Shown piece after piece: positions 1 to 9,217 of a stretch of DNA of 64,000 nt. Source of the stretch: Defluviitaleaceae bacterium (GTDB lineage Bacteria > Bacillota > Clostridia > Lachnospirales > WQUN01); NCBI GenBank assembly GCA_009780315.1, contig WRAH01000001.1, forward strand, positions 62,001 through 126,000. The letters are read 5' to 3'. How positions within the stretch are numbered: the stretch's first letter is position 1; every line of letters starts with the position of its first letter. The translations under genes and the position numbers were made by a program. The notes below the pieces were generated by a model, which saw only the letters and a program-made list of their open reading frames with translations, was not told the origin of the DNA and did not search any database.

Positions 1-3
1 AGA

Positions 4-1254
4 ATGACACATACAATGCATACATTAGGGGGCGTGCGCGGGCCAGGGTCTTCGCTTATGGGAATGCCCCAAGCCGACAACCGCCAGCTTAACACTATGC
101 TTTTAAACGCAGCCGCCTTTGTTCACCACGCACCAAGGCAAGCGGCGCAATTACAAACCACCCTTACCAATGTACAAGGTGTTATTGACAGACTGGGTGC
201 AGTATCCAGCAATTCAGCAGCGGTTCAAGTGCGAGAATTTACCAGCAGTACCGTACCTAATGTATCCATTCAAGTTGAGCAAATTGCCACGCCTCAACGC
301 AATCAAGGTACAGACATGCGGGCAGATGAGCGCACTATGCCCGCAGGCGTATATCGTTTTGAAGTGGCAATTGACGGGGAAACCCATACGATTTCCTTCA
401 CTGCCACAGAAGGCATGACAAACCGCGCCTTTCAACAAGCAATGACAGACGCTATATTGGAAGCTGATATAGGCATTACAGCATCCATCACCACAATTGA
501 TAACCGCAGCGTCATCCATCTTGCATCATCAACCACTGGTGCAAGTCAAGATGATACCCCGCGCTTTACCATCCGCGACACCCAAGGCAATGCAGTAGAA
601 GCTATGGGGGTAGGCGAAATGACCCATGAGGGGCAAAACGCAATTTTTACCATAGATGATGGGGAACCACAAGAATCTGCTACAAACGATATTAACCTAG
701 GTGACGGATTAGAAGTCACCCTGCGCAGAGCCACAGAAGAACCTGTAACATTCTCTCCTGGGCGCGACTCCGCAGGAATGCGCATTAGCGTTCGCAACAT
801 GGTTAGTCAGTTTAATGCCTTACTTGAAACTGCAAGAGAGAATAGTGCAGATATTCGCACGCGTCAGCTTATTCGTGAATTAGAGAGTGTAATGCGTAGA
901 AGCAGAAGGTCTTTGCAAGAAATTGGCGTGACAATGAACCCACGTACAGGACTACTTGAAATTAACGAAACCGCATTAACAGAAGCTTCTGAAAGTGACG
1001 CAATTGAGCGTTTTCTTGGCGAAAGTGAAAGTGGACGTAGAAGCCCATTTATTGCGGCAGTCACAAGAATCACAGACACTGTCCGAACAAATCCTACAAG
1101 GCACATTAGCCCACATGCTGCAAGATTCCCAACTTTCCACTTGGCATTAAATGCTGTAGCCAATGGTAACACTTTAGCCAATGAACCACACACACCCTTT
1201 GACGCATTTATGCTTAATGACATGGTTGGAAGTTTATTCAACACAACACAATAA
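4..1254 (+). CDS. FliD-like flagellar cap / hook-associated protein 2 (divergent)
   Basis: 416 residues. The layout matches FliD: a stretch at about residues 70-90 with alternating polar and hydrophobic residues (VSIQVEQIAT) like the FliD QLA region, a middle beta-rich region with DGE and IDDGE turns, then a stretch at 225-250 (DGLEVTLRRATEEPVTF) like FliD's conserved 'gltltLk.att.pvtv' segment. The C-terminal helices around 285-345 carry IGVTMNPRTGLLEI, the typical FliD 'lGit.d..tG.L.ld' motif. FliD caps the growing filament and chaperones flagellin. The N-terminus lacks the usual GLxSGxDxxxxV start. The frame is open to the window edge, so the true start could lie upstream, although ATG at 4 is usable. 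A perfect terminator follows it. An isolated FliD paralogue or another surface appendage protein is possible. Confidence 0.55.
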   Translation: MTHTMHTLGGVRGPGSSLMGMPQADNRQLNTMLLNAAAFVHHAPRQAAQLQTTLTNVQGVIDRLGAVSSNSAAVQVREFTSSTVPNVSIQVEQIATPQRNQGTDMRADERTMPAGVYRFEVAIDGETHTISFTATEGMTNRAFQQAMTDAILEADIGITASITTIDNRSVIHLASSTTGASQDDTPRFTIRDTQGNAVEAMGVGEMTHEGQNAIFTIDDGEPQESATNDINLGDGLEVTLRRATEEPVTFSPGRDSAGMRISVRNMVSQFNALLETARENSADIRTRQLIRELESVMRRSRRSLQEIGVTMNPRTGLLEINETALTEASESDAIERFLGESESGRRSPFIAAVTRITDTVRTNPTRHISPHAARFPTFHLALNAVANGNTLANEPHTPFDAFMLNDMVGSLFNTTQ

Positions 1255-1264
1255 TGGTTCAAAT

Positions 1265-1296
1265 AAAAAAGAATCGCCAAGTGGCGATTCTTTTTT
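1265..1296. terminator. Bidirectional rho-independent terminator
   Basis: A 14-bp perfect stem (AAAAAAGAATCGCC against its complement) with an AAGT loop and a T6 run on either strand. It sits between the convergent FliD-like gene and the importer operon and can serve both. Confidence 0.9.
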
Positions 1297-1312
1297 ATTT
1301 ACTTCAATGTTT

Positions 1313-3295
1313 TTAGTATGGTGCAGGTGCGGTTAATCCAATAAGGTGCATATTATGCCATGTTGACGTACCCATGTTACCGGGTTGACCACTTCTGTTA
1401 TCGTTACGCACACGGCTATAGTTTGCTACTCTGTTATTTACAGCAACAAGGTCTAAGTTCCATGTGAATGGTATAGCAGGTACTTCATCATGGAAAGCTT
1501 GCTCCCAACGCGCATATGCGTCCGCTAAGAACTCAGGATTCCAAGCTTCTTCAGATGCTATGTCGTCAAGGATTTGTTGGAATGTTGGGCTGGCGTAGCG
1601 TGGCACATTATGCATTGAGCCAGGACCCCAAAGTGAATCTGGGTTTGGGTTAGAGCCTAAGTTCCATCCCATAGACATAATGTCAATAGGCCCAACACCA
1701 TCACCATGGATAACAATGTCTGTAAACACGTTCCAGTCCGCAAAGTCACCTTCAAACATTTCAACACGAAGACCAATGAGACCCCAGTTTTGAATGTTTA
1801 ACGGAACCATAACTTCATGGGTTGGGTTTTGATGTTGACCATAAATAAATGTCATTGGCTCGCCATTTAAGTTCAGTCTGAAACCATCAGCATCACGTTC
1901 TGTAAATCCAGCTTCATCAAGAATTGCATTGGCATGGTCTAAGTCAAATCTAAAACCATCCCGTGTAATATCCATGAAAGAAGCCGCGTTAAATGGATGC
2001 AGTACAGAAGGTGCAGGTATCCATAAACCTTGACCAACAACATTTGCTACAGTTTGTCTGTCAAAAGCATATGCCATTGCACGGCGGATAGCAACGTTTG
2101 TAATTGGGTGGTCGTCATCACGAGACTGGATGTGTGGGTTGCCTTCAGCATCTTCGCCCATGTAACCAAGCCTAAAGTTTAAGAATGTCACTGATTGTGC
2201 TGGCCAGCCATATAATTGATAGTTGGTTGGATTCATAAGATTAAACTCTGCCAAGTTGGCGGCTTGATAAGCAGCAATATCAAACTCACCAGCACGCATT
2301 GCAGAAGGTACCATATCAAATGGTAGGAGTCTAATATAAATACCATCAACTAAAGCTGTACCTTGCCAATAGTTATCATTGGGTGTAAGGAACACAGATT
2401 CGCCTGGTACAATTGTGTCAAACTCAAATGCTCCAAGACCAAGCATTTCATGACGGGCACGAGGATGCTCTTCAATACCTTCATGACCTACTTCTTCAAT
2501 AACAGGACCAATCCAGTGGCGTGGTATTGGATTCACCCAAATACCACCAGCAAATAGTGCAGAAGGAGGCAATGGGTCCATATAGTAAATGCGCAAGGTA
2601 CGGTTATTGTTGGAAAGCACCATACCAGAAATATAATCTACAAGACCTTCACGGTATTCTTCCACACCAACTACATTTGGAATAAAGCTGGATGCAGTAA
2701 ATCTTACACCTGTGTAATCTGGGTGAGCAATAACTTCATAAGCAAATACAAGGTCATCCATTGTCACTGGCACACCATCATGCCAGTACACTTCTTGTTG
2801 AAGTTCCATAATGACAGCGTTAGCTTCTCTGTCAACCTCAAATGAAAAAGCACCTGAGTTTGTAAACATATTGTTTTCATCCCATGCAATGAGATACGGA
2901 TGTGCCAAAGACGCGATAGATGTATCTAATGCATCTGAACTGTGTGTGCGAAGGAATAATCCAGACAAAACAGTACTAGAACCAACACCAATGCGCAGTA
3001 CATTGTCTGTACCTGTGCCTCTTGGTAATATTGGGTTAGTATTTGCTGTGTACGCTGGGAAGTTTGCAAGTGCGGCCGCAAGTGCAGGATGCAAGTCTAC
3101 GGTTACTTCTGCTTGAAGTACAACTTCCTCACCTTCGTCATCTGTTACAATAAGTTCAGCTGGTGGTGGGGTTGCGACAGCAACATCATCGCCACCATTG
3201 ACATCTGCCACGTCATTGTTGTTGTTATTACAAGCTGTCATAGCAAATACAGCAATCAACAACAAGGCAAACGCCAGTAACAAATTCTTTTTCAT
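1313..3295 (-). CDS. Peptide ABC transporter substrate-binding lipoprotein (SBP family 5)
   Basis: 660 residues. An N-terminal signal peptide (MKKNLLLAFALLLIAVFA) ends in a lipobox AMTAC with Cys22 as the lipidation site, followed by an Asn run and a flexible linker. The rest has the size and pattern of family 5 extracellular solute-binding proteins (OppA/DppA type): YWHDGVPVTMDDLVFAYE at about 167-184, a VAIRRAMAYAFDRQTV segment, and late YARWEQAFHDEVPAIPF. It should bind peptides outside the membrane and deliver them to the two permeases encoded just upstream. It is last in the operon, with a strong GGAGGAGGAGC ribosome binding site. Substrate specificity cannot be read from sequence; nickel or sugar binding is less likely given the ATPase pair. 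Confidence 0.93.
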   Translation of the reverse strand: MKKNLLLAFALLLIAVFAMTACNNNNNDVADVNGGDDVAVATPPPAELIVTDDEGEEVVLQAEVTVDLHPALAAALANFPAYTANTNPILPRGTGTDNVLRIGVGSSTVLSGLFLRTHSSDALDTSIASLAHPYLIAWDENNMFTNSGAFSFEVDREANAVIMELQQEVYWHDGVPVTMDDLVFAYEVIAHPDYTGVRFTASSFIPNVVGVEEYREGLVDYISGMVLSNNNRTLRIYYMDPLPPSALFAGGIWVNPIPRHWIGPVIEEVGHEGIEEHPRARHEMLGLGAFEFDTIVPGESVFLTPNDNYWQGTALVDGIYIRLLPFDMVPSAMRAGEFDIAAYQAANLAEFNLMNPTNYQLYGWPAQSVTFLNFRLGYMGEDAEGNPHIQSRDDDHPITNVAIRRAMAYAFDRQTVANVVGQGLWIPAPSVLHPFNAASFMDITRDGFRFDLDHANAILDEAGFTERDADGFRLNLNGEPMTFIYGQHQNPTHEVMVPLNIQNWGLIGLRVEMFEGDFADWNVFTDIVIHGDGVGPIDIMSMGWNLGSNPNPDSLWGPGSMHNVPRYASPTFQQILDDIASEEAWNPEFLADAYARWEQAFHDEVPAIPFTWNLDLVAVNNRVANYSRVRNDNRSGQPGNMGTSTWHNMHLIGLTAPAPY

Positions 3296-3328
3296 AAAGC
3301 TCCTCCTCCTTATTAAGGAAAAAATAAT

Positions 3329-4213
3329 TTATACCAAGCGTTGTTTTGGGTCGGCAACCCTTTGTAGAGCGTTTCCGACAAAGTTAACGCATAGCATCAA
3401 TACAACAACAAGCACTAGAGGGGGTGCCCAAACCCACCAAAAGTGTTGCAAGAACATGGGGTTGGTAGCATTTTGCATCATTACACCCAATGACGGGAAG
3501 TCCCAACCAAGTCCAAAACCAAGCAATGAAAGACCTGTTTCAATGCCCACGTTTGCTGCAAGGGTTAATACAAAATTGGCAACGGCAACGTCTACCAAGT
3601 TGGGCAGCATTTCTCTTACAATAATAGTGAAGTTTGGTGTACCAAGGGTCTTCGATGCACTAATATAGTCCATCTGACGCTGAGAAAGTGCTGCGGCTCT
3701 CAAAAGTCTAGCGCGTCCCACCCAAGTAAACAATGTAAAGAAAGTAATAAAAGTAAGGGGTGTCCTGCCAAAAATAATGAGAAAAACAATAACCATCATA
3801 AGAAACGGAACCATTGCCCATGTGTCACACACACGCATGATGAAATTGTCAATTCTACCACCATAAAATCCAGATACAACACCAACAAGTATACCCAGTA
3901 CATAAGAAAGAAATGTAATCGCGAACGTAAGGTATAGCGTATTACGTGCAGCTACAAATAACATATGAAACTGATTACGCCCCAATGCATCTAGCCCCAA
4001 AATCGTTCCAGAATCTGCCGGAGATGTTGGCAAAGGCGTAGGATTAACCCACATTACATCATGAAAATGATTGATAAGTGGAGCGCCTATAAAAATTGCT
4101 AACAATAGTATGATAAGCAATACGGCTCCGAATAAAGCAAAATAATCGTGTCTTAACTCCCTCAAAAATAATCTAAATAATGTAGGGGGTCTTTTTGAAG
4201 CTGGCTTTCCCAT
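3329..4213 (-). CDS. Peptide ABC transporter permease, OppC/DppC type
   Basis: 294 residues, integral membrane. The N-terminal helix (about 23-47), an extracytoplasmic loop and a five-helix BPD_transp_1 core match OppC/DppC. The cytoplasmic EAA-like loop is visible as VREMLPNLVDVAVANF near residues 202-217, followed by GLSLLGFGLG, the standard OppC/DppC sequence after the loop. It forms the translocation pore with the OppB-type permease, whose gene lies 9 nt upstream, and couples to the two ATPases. Confidence 0.93.
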   Translation of the reverse strand: MGKPASKRPPTLFRLFLRELRHDYFALFGAVLLIILLLAIFIGAPLINHFHDVMWVNPTPLPTSPADSGTILGLDALGRNQFHMLFVAARNTLYLTFAITFLSYVLGILVGVVSGFYGGRIDNFIMRVCDTWAMVPFLMMVIVFLIIFGRTPLTFITFFTLFTWVGRARLLRAAALSQRQMDYISASKTLGTPNFTIIVREMLPNLVDVAVANFVLTLAANVGIETGLSLLGFGLGWDFPSLGVMMQNATNPMFLQHFWWVWAPPLVLVVVLMLCVNFVGNALQRVADPKQRLV

Positions 4214-4222
4214 AACTACCTC

Positions 4223-5194
4223 CTATTGTACGCGAATTCTAGGGTCAACAATGGTTAGCAAAATATCAGATATAAGCATTCCAATTGCCGACAATGCAGA
4301 AAATATCATAATTAGCGTGTTAACTACAGCAAAATCTTGACTACTTATAGAGTTGAAAAAGAGCATTCCCATACCGGGGTAGAAAAATATCATTTCAATA
4401 AACAATACACCAGTAAGCGTACCAACAATTGCAAAACCAAGCCCCGCAGTCAAAGGTATTATAGAATTTCTAAATATATGTCTGCGGAATATAACCCCTG
4501 TGGGTACACCTTTTGATTTTGCTAATTTAACGTATTCAGAGTACGTTCTGTCTATGATATTGGCACGAAGCATAAATACAATGCCAACAACACCAAGTAT
4601 AGCCCCTGTCATTGCAGGCAATATCATATGATGTATTCTATTGAGGAAAACCTCAAGAGGTGTTCCGCTGGCAATAACGAGCGCACTTGCCGAGCCGCCT
4701 GACGGAAACCATCCTAAATTATGTGAAAAGAATAAAATATTTAATATCCCCAAAACAAGGGTCGGCATGGATAATGCGATAAATATATACAGCAATATTG
4801 CCTTATCTATAACCATTCCTTTATACCGTCCTGCAATAACCCCAAGAGGAATAGCAATGGCATAGGTCAAAATCAATATCATCAAAGATAACCAAAAGGT
4901 AGTAGAAGCACGTTCTCCTATGACCTCAAGCACAGGACGGCGATGCGTAAAGCTTTGCCCAAAATCACCTTCAAAAATGATACTGGTTATCCAATCTAGA
5001 TAGCGCACAGGCAATGGGTCATTCAACCCAAGCAATTCACGTTGATGTGCCAACTCCTCAGCAGTTACAGTAGGGTCAATCATGCCCGACAGTGCATCCC
5101 CCGGCATAGCATTTCCTAAAAGAAATGTTACAATGGTTATGACAAACAATTGAGGAATTAGTATCAGTATACGTCTTACAATCATTTTCCACAT
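4223..5194 (-). CDS. Peptide ABC transporter permease, OppB/DppB type
   Basis: 323 residues. The N-terminus (MWKMIVRRILILIPQLFVIT) and the following segment with GDALSGMIDPTVTAEE are hallmarks of OppB/DppB permeases, whose first helix is followed by an extracytoplasmic domain. The C-terminal half carries the EAA-type loop (IFRNSIIPLTAGLG) and FIEMIFFYPGMGMLFF, matching the family's 'vE.iF..pGlG.l' motif. It pairs with the OppC-type permease encoded downstream. Start ATG with an AGGGAGGTC ribosome binding site in the 20-nt gap after the ATPase gene. Confidence 0.93.
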   Translation of the reverse strand: MWKMIVRRILILIPQLFVITIVTFLLGNAMPGDALSGMIDPTVTAEELAHQRELLGLNDPLPVRYLDWITSIIFEGDFGQSFTHRRPVLEVIGERASTTFWLSLMILILTYAIAIPLGVIAGRYKGMVIDKAILLYIFIALSMPTLVLGILNILFFSHNLGWFPSGGSASALVIASGTPLEVFLNRIHHMILPAMTGAILGVVGIVFMLRANIIDRTYSEYVKLAKSKGVPTGVIFRRHIFRNSIIPLTAGLGFAIVGTLTGVLFIEMIFFYPGMGMLFFNSISSQDFAVVNTLIMIFSALSAIGMLISDILLTIVDPRIRVQ

Positions 5195-5214
5195 ATTTGA
5201 AGACCTCCCTAGGG

Positions 5215-6147
5215 TTATGGCATGGCCACGAAATGCGTTTTGCTATCGCCATGAGGCCGCAAGTCGTAAACCTTCCCGCCTTCCTTGTAGTAATTGTCGT
5301 ACTCTCTATTATACTCATCACTTAGCGCATTGCGCTTCGCTTCATTTTCTTCTTTTAAATCAATATCTGTACTGGGGATGGCAGTAATCAGCCTTCTTGT
5401 ATAGATATGAACGGGGTCGTTATAAATATCTTCCCGCTGCCCCACTTCCACAAACCTGGAATTGTGCATAATCGTCAAATATTCACACATATGCTTTACA
5501 ACGCCCAAATCATGGCTAATAAATAAATAACTTAGCCCAAGTTCTTCTTGTACATCTTTCATGTAGTTGAGTACTTGTGCTTGTATGGACAAGTCCAAAG
5601 CAGAAACAGGCTCGTCTGCTACAATAAGCTTTGGCTTTAAGGCAATTGCCCGTGCTACACCAATGCGTTGACGCTGTCCACCAGAAAATTCATGGGGATA
5701 CTTTGCCGCGTCGTCAGAAGAAAGTCCAACAATTGCAAGCAGTTCGTCAATCCGTTTTCTTTCTTCGCCTTTGGTTAAGTTTTCAAAGTTCCTAATAGGC
5801 TCTGCAATAACATCCAAAACCCGCTTTTTTGCATTCAAAGATGAGTGAACATCTTGAAAAATCATTTGCACGCTCTTCCGATAAGCAGAGCGGTTCTTAC
5901 CGATATACCTTGTAATATCTTCACCATTAAAGTGAATCGTTCCGCCAGCCAGTGGCACAAGCCCAAGAATTGCCTTGCCTATTGTGCTTTTGCCGCTACC
6001 ACTTTCACCGATAAGCCCAACGGTTTGCCGTTCTTCTACAGTAAAATTTACACCGTCTACGGCTTTAACATGACCAACAATGCGTCCCAAAATACCGCCG
6101 CGTATGGGATAATAAACTTTTAAATCCTTAACTTCCAAAAGAGCCAT
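5215..6147 (-). CDS. Peptide ABC transporter ATP-binding protein, OppF/DppF type
   Basis: 310 residues. Walker A GESGSGKST (near residue 47), ABC signature SGGQRQR, Walker B LIVADEPVSALD and the His-switch ISHDLG are all intact. The N-terminus LKVYYPIRGGILGRIVGHVKAVDGV is the OppF/DppF form, as opposed to OppD. The C-terminal tail is charged and Tyr-rich and lacks the cysteine-containing tail found in many OppF proteins. The ATG overlaps the OppD-type gene's TAA by one base (TAATG), so translation is probably coupled. It energises peptide import on the cytoplasmic face. Confidence 0.93.
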   Translation of the reverse strand: MALLEVKDLKVYYPIRGGILGRIVGHVKAVDGVNFTVEERQTVGLIGESGSGKSTIGKAILGLVPLAGGTIHFNGEDITRYIGKNRSAYRKSVQMIFQDVHSSLNAKKRVLDVIAEPIRNFENLTKGEERKRIDELLAIVGLSSDDAAKYPHEFSGGQRQRIGVARAIALKPKLIVADEPVSALDLSIQAQVLNYMKDVQEELGLSYLFISHDLGVVKHMCEYLTIMHNSRFVEVGQREDIYNDPVHIYTRRLITAIPSTDIDLKEENEAKRNALSDEYNREYDNYYKEGGKVYDLRPHGDSKTHFVAMP

Positions 6148-7169
6148 TATTTATCGCCCTCTTTTCTAGTCTCATTTTCAAAATAAAAATGCTGATAACA
6201 TGTGCAAAGCACTTTATGCCCGGGAGAAATTTCATGATAGGTTGGCTTTGCTTCATGGGTTCCCGCGCTCATCCATGGAATACGATGAGAGAAACGGCAT
6301 CCTTCACGCTCCATATCTCTGATAGAAGGCACGACCCCTTGGATAGCGTTTAAACGATGCATATTTTCGCCCACATTGGGAATTGATGCCAATAAAGACC
6401 GTGTATACGGATGGCTGGGATTTTTAAATACTTGTCTTGCTGTGCCCACCTCAACAATTTGACCAGCGTACATAACGGCAACTCTATCTGCCATTTCTGC
6501 AACAACACCAAGGTCATGGGTGATGAGAATAATTGAAGATTTCATTTCCTTCTGCAATTTGCGCAAAAGGTCAAGTATTTGTGCTTGAATCGTCACGTCA
6601 AGGGCTGTTGTTGGCTCGTCTGCAATAACAAGCTTAGGATTGCAAGCCAATGATACAGCTATCATCGCACGTTGACGCATACCACCAGAAAGTTCATGGG
6701 GAAGTTGATTGTAAGTAAGTTCTGGATTTACCATGCCTACAGCGGTCAAAAGCTCAATAGCTCGTGATTTTCTTTGGGCTGCATTGTAGTTTGTGTGATA
6801 AACCAGTGGTTCTTCAATTTGAAATCCAACTTTTAAAAGGGGATTAAGGGCGGTTAGAGGGTCTTGGAAAATCATGCTGATGTCTTTTCCCCGCACTTTG
6901 TTTAGCTGTCTGTCATTCATCTCTGCTAAATTTGTGCCATCAAAGATAACATCACCTTCAATGCGGGTAAAATTCATATTGTGCAACTGGGTTATAGATA
7001 AAGCAGTGGCACTTTTGCCCGAGCCAGACTCGCCGACTATAGCAAACACCTCATCCTTATGTATATCCAAATTGATGCCGTCTACAGCAGCATGATACTT
7101 GCCCTCTATTCTGAAGGAAGTGCGTAAATCCTTAATTTGCAGAAGTAGCTCTTGCTCTTGCACGTGCAT
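6147..7169 (-). CDS. Peptide ABC transporter ATP-binding protein, OppD/DppD type
   Basis: 340 residues; first gene of the importer operon. Walker A GESGSGKSA, signature SGGMRQR, Walker B LVIADEPTTALD and H-loop THDLG are present, with the OppD/DppD-specific DPLTALNPLL after the Q-loop. The oligopeptide-type C-terminal extension is present (HPYTRSLLASIP, then EGCRFSHRIPW and LCTC). In many OppD/DppD proteins this tail reads GCRFxxRCP and has four spaced Cys; here the second Cys is Ile. A promoter candidate lies at 7215-7243, about 45 bp upstream of the start. Confidence 0.93.
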   Translation of the reverse strand: MHVQEQELLLQIKDLRTSFRIEGKYHAAVDGINLDIHKDEVFAIVGESGSGKSATALSITQLHNMNFTRIEGDVIFDGTNLAEMNDRQLNKVRGKDISMIFQDPLTALNPLLKVGFQIEEPLVYHTNYNAAQRKSRAIELLTAVGMVNPELTYNQLPHELSGGMRQRAMIAVSLACNPKLVIADEPTTALDVTIQAQILDLLRKLQKEMKSSIILITHDLGVVAEMADRVAVMYAGQIVEVGTARQVFKNPSHPYTRSLLASIPNVGENMHRLNAIQGVVPSIRDMEREGCRFSHRIPWMSAGTHEAKPTYHEISPGHKVLCTCYQHFYFENETRKEGDK

Positions 7170-7214
7170 TCATCCTTCCTATTTCAAGTATTAGTTTGCG
7201 TAATATATCACAAG

Positions 7215-7243
7215 AATATATCATTTGTCTAGTTCTTGGACAA
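7215..7243 (-). promoter_or_regulatory. Sigma-A-type promoter for the peptide importer operon
   Basis: On the minus strand TTGTCC, 17 bp, TATATT, giving a leader of about 40 nt before the OppD-type start. The -10 matches 5 of 6 and the -35 4 of 6 consensus bases. The region 7170-7440 otherwise contains no gene-like ORF; it is very AT-rich. Confidence 0.5.
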
Positions 7244-7440
7244 TATTCATTATAAAAAGTATATGGTAAATTTGCTCACTTATACTACAAAAGGCAAATT
7301 TTTTTGTCAGTTGTTACAGTTTCAAACATATTGCATCTGCACCATGTCTTTTTGGCTATGTAACAGTTTACAAATTCTTAATATATTTTTTATATTTTTG
7401 ACAGAGCAAAATTTATTTCTAAGACTTCGTCAAAAAAAGC

Positions 7441-7469
7441 TTGACAAACTTTTTAACCTCATGTAGAAT
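7441..7469 (+). promoter_or_regulatory. Strong promoter for tRNA-Asp
   Basis: TTGACA, exactly 17 bp, TAGAAT. The -10 ends 43 bp before the first base of the mature tRNA, leaving a short 5' leader for RNase P removal. The near-consensus elements fit a stable-RNA gene. Confidence 0.75.
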
Positions 7470-7512
7470 ATCATTTGTGTTCAAGCGCTTTAAGAAATTT
7501 TTTGAACATAGT

Positions 7513-7586
<74 letters not shown>

Positions 7587-7611
7587 TACGAGGAAAAGGA
7601 AACAAAGAGAC

Positions 7612-7646
7612 AAAAAAAGCCACCTTATTGATAAGGTGGCTTTTTT
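7612..7646 (+). terminator. Terminator after tRNA-Asp, directly before cls
   Basis: Stem GCCACCTTA/TAAGGTGGC extended by A6/T6, loop TTGA, then T6. It ends only 15 nt before the cls ATG, so cls transcription has to come from readthrough, attenuation or a promoter that is not evident in the 25 bp between tRNA and hairpin. Confidence 0.9.
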
Positions 7647-7661
7647 GAAGGTAGGAATCAT

Positions 7662-9203
7662 ATGAAGCTTTGGTTGCCCAGCCGAATGATGGTTACTGGA
7701 TTTTTGCTGGTTATACAAATGGCGTTGCTGGCAATAGGCACTGTTTTTGTCATTGCTGTATATCCGATTATTTGGTACATTGGTTTTGCAATTAGTATAC
7801 TGGCAATGGCGCATATTTTAAAAAAAGATGATGAAGCCGCCTATAAAATTACATGGCTTACCATTGTGCTTATTTTCCCTGCTGTCGGGGGGATTCTTTA
7901 TGGAATTTTTGCCAACAAACGTCCTGTCCGCCGTATTGCCGCTCATGCAAAAGAACATGCTTTGATAGCCAAACTTTTGGATAGTGACGGCAATTTACCA
8001 TTTATTGACCAAGTAAAGTGTGGGCGCATGTTTAGCCTCATGAAATATATCCGCAAATCTTCATCGTATCACGCCTATAAAAATACAGAAGTTCAGTATT
8101 TTAATATGGGCGAGGATATGTTTAAAGTCATGATTGCAGAACTTGAAAAAGCCGAAAAATTCATTTTTTTGGAATTTTTTATTATAAAGACGGGGTACAT
8201 GTGGGATAGACTGCTGGAAATCATGACACGCAAAGCGGCAGAAGGCGTTGATGTACGCTTAATTGTTGACGATTTAGGCGCGCAATCACTTTTTAGCAAG
8301 CGATACATAAGGGGACTTAGAGCAGCTGGGTTAAAAGTCTTGCGCTTTAACCCTATGGTTCCGTTTCTTCTATTATTTATGAACAATCGTGACCACAGAA
8401 AAGTTTTAGTCGTAGACGGTAAAGTAGCCTTTACAGGCGGTATCAATATTTCTGATGAATATATTAACAAAGTACAGCGTTTTGGAAAATGGAAAGATAC
8501 AGGCGTACGGCTAAAAGGTGACGCGGTATGGAGTTTCACGCTTATGTTCATTGAAATGTGGGATACATTTTGCCAAATAGATGAACGTATTAGTGACCAT
8601 ATTTCATATAAACTCGTATCCAATGAGTCAACAGATTTATCTGTAAGTGATGGGTTAGTATTGCCTTTTGGTGACTCACCTCTTGACCATGCACAACTTG
8701 GCGAAGATATTTACATTGATATACTCAACCAAGCAGAACGGTATGTATACATTTTTACACCCTATTTGATTATTAGTGACAAGATGATTCATGCACTGCA
8801 AATGGCAGCAGGGCGCGGGGTGGATGTACGTATTGTCACACCAGGAATACCTGATAAAAAATTTGTCTTTAGGCTTACCCGCTCGTATTATGGTTATTTG
8901 CTTAAAGCAGGGGTAAAAATTTATGAGTACACCCCCGGTTTTATGCACGCAAAAAGCTTTGTTTGTGATGATGAAATTGCTGTGGTTGGTACGATAAATC
9001 TTGATTACCGCAGTCTGTATCTTCATTTTGAATGTGCGGTGCTTTTATATCAATCCAGTGCAGTAGATGAGATAAAAGCTGATGCAATGCAAGTCATTTC
9101 TGAAAGCCGCGAAATATTCCCTGTCGAACGCAAGTGGAGTATTTATAATGATGTCAATGATATCATTGACGCGTTTTTGCATTTATTTGCCCCATTATTA
9201 TAA
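7662..9203 (+). CDS. cls: Cardiolipin synthase (phospholipase D family)
   Basis: 513 residues. Two N-terminal membrane helices (about 10-32 and 36-58) with the PLDc_N pattern are followed by two PLD catalytic motifs, HRKVLVVDGKVAFTGG from His245 and HAKSFVCDDEIAVVGTINLD from His429. Each has the HxK(x)4D core and the following G-[GT]-xN. The length and double-HKD architecture match bacterial cardiolipin synthases, which condense two phosphatidylglycerols to cardiolipin and glycerol at the membrane. The start is ATG after GAAGGTAGGAAT. It is placed immediately behind a terminator downstream of tRNA-Asp, which is unusual. Confidence 0.95.
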   Translation: MKLWLPSRMMVTGFLLVIQMALLAIGTVFVIAVYPIIWYIGFAISILAMAHILKKDDEAAYKITWLTIVLIFPAVGGILYGIFANKRPVRRIAAHAKEHALIAKLLDSDGNLPFIDQVKCGRMFSLMKYIRKSSSYHAYKNTEVQYFNMGEDMFKVMIAELEKAEKFIFLEFFIIKTGYMWDRLLEIMTRKAAEGVDVRLIVDDLGAQSLFSKRYIRGLRAAGLKVLRFNPMVPFLLLFMNNRDHRKVLVVDGKVAFTGGINISDEYINKVQRFGKWKDTGVRLKGDAVWSFTLMFIEMWDTFCQIDERISDHISYKLVSNESTDLSVSDGLVLPFGDSPLDHAQLGEDIYIDILNQAERYVYIFTPYLIISDKMIHALQMAAGRGVDVRIVTPGIPDKKFVFRLTRSYYGYLLKAGVKIYEYTPGFMHAKSFVCDDEIAVVGTINLDYRSLYLHFECAVLLYQSSAVDEIKADAMQVISESREIFPVERKWSIYNDVNDIIDAFLHLFAPLL

Positions 9204-9217
9204 GAAGGAGTTTTTTT

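Noticed and set aside
7398..7426. Second promoter TTGACA-17-AAGACT before tRNA-Asp
   Set aside because: The -10 is poor and a near-consensus promoter follows at 7441.
7236..7466. 76-residue plus-strand open frame before the tRNA
   Set aside because: Very AT-rich and Phe/Leu-rich, no ribosome binding site, and it overlaps the tRNA promoter.
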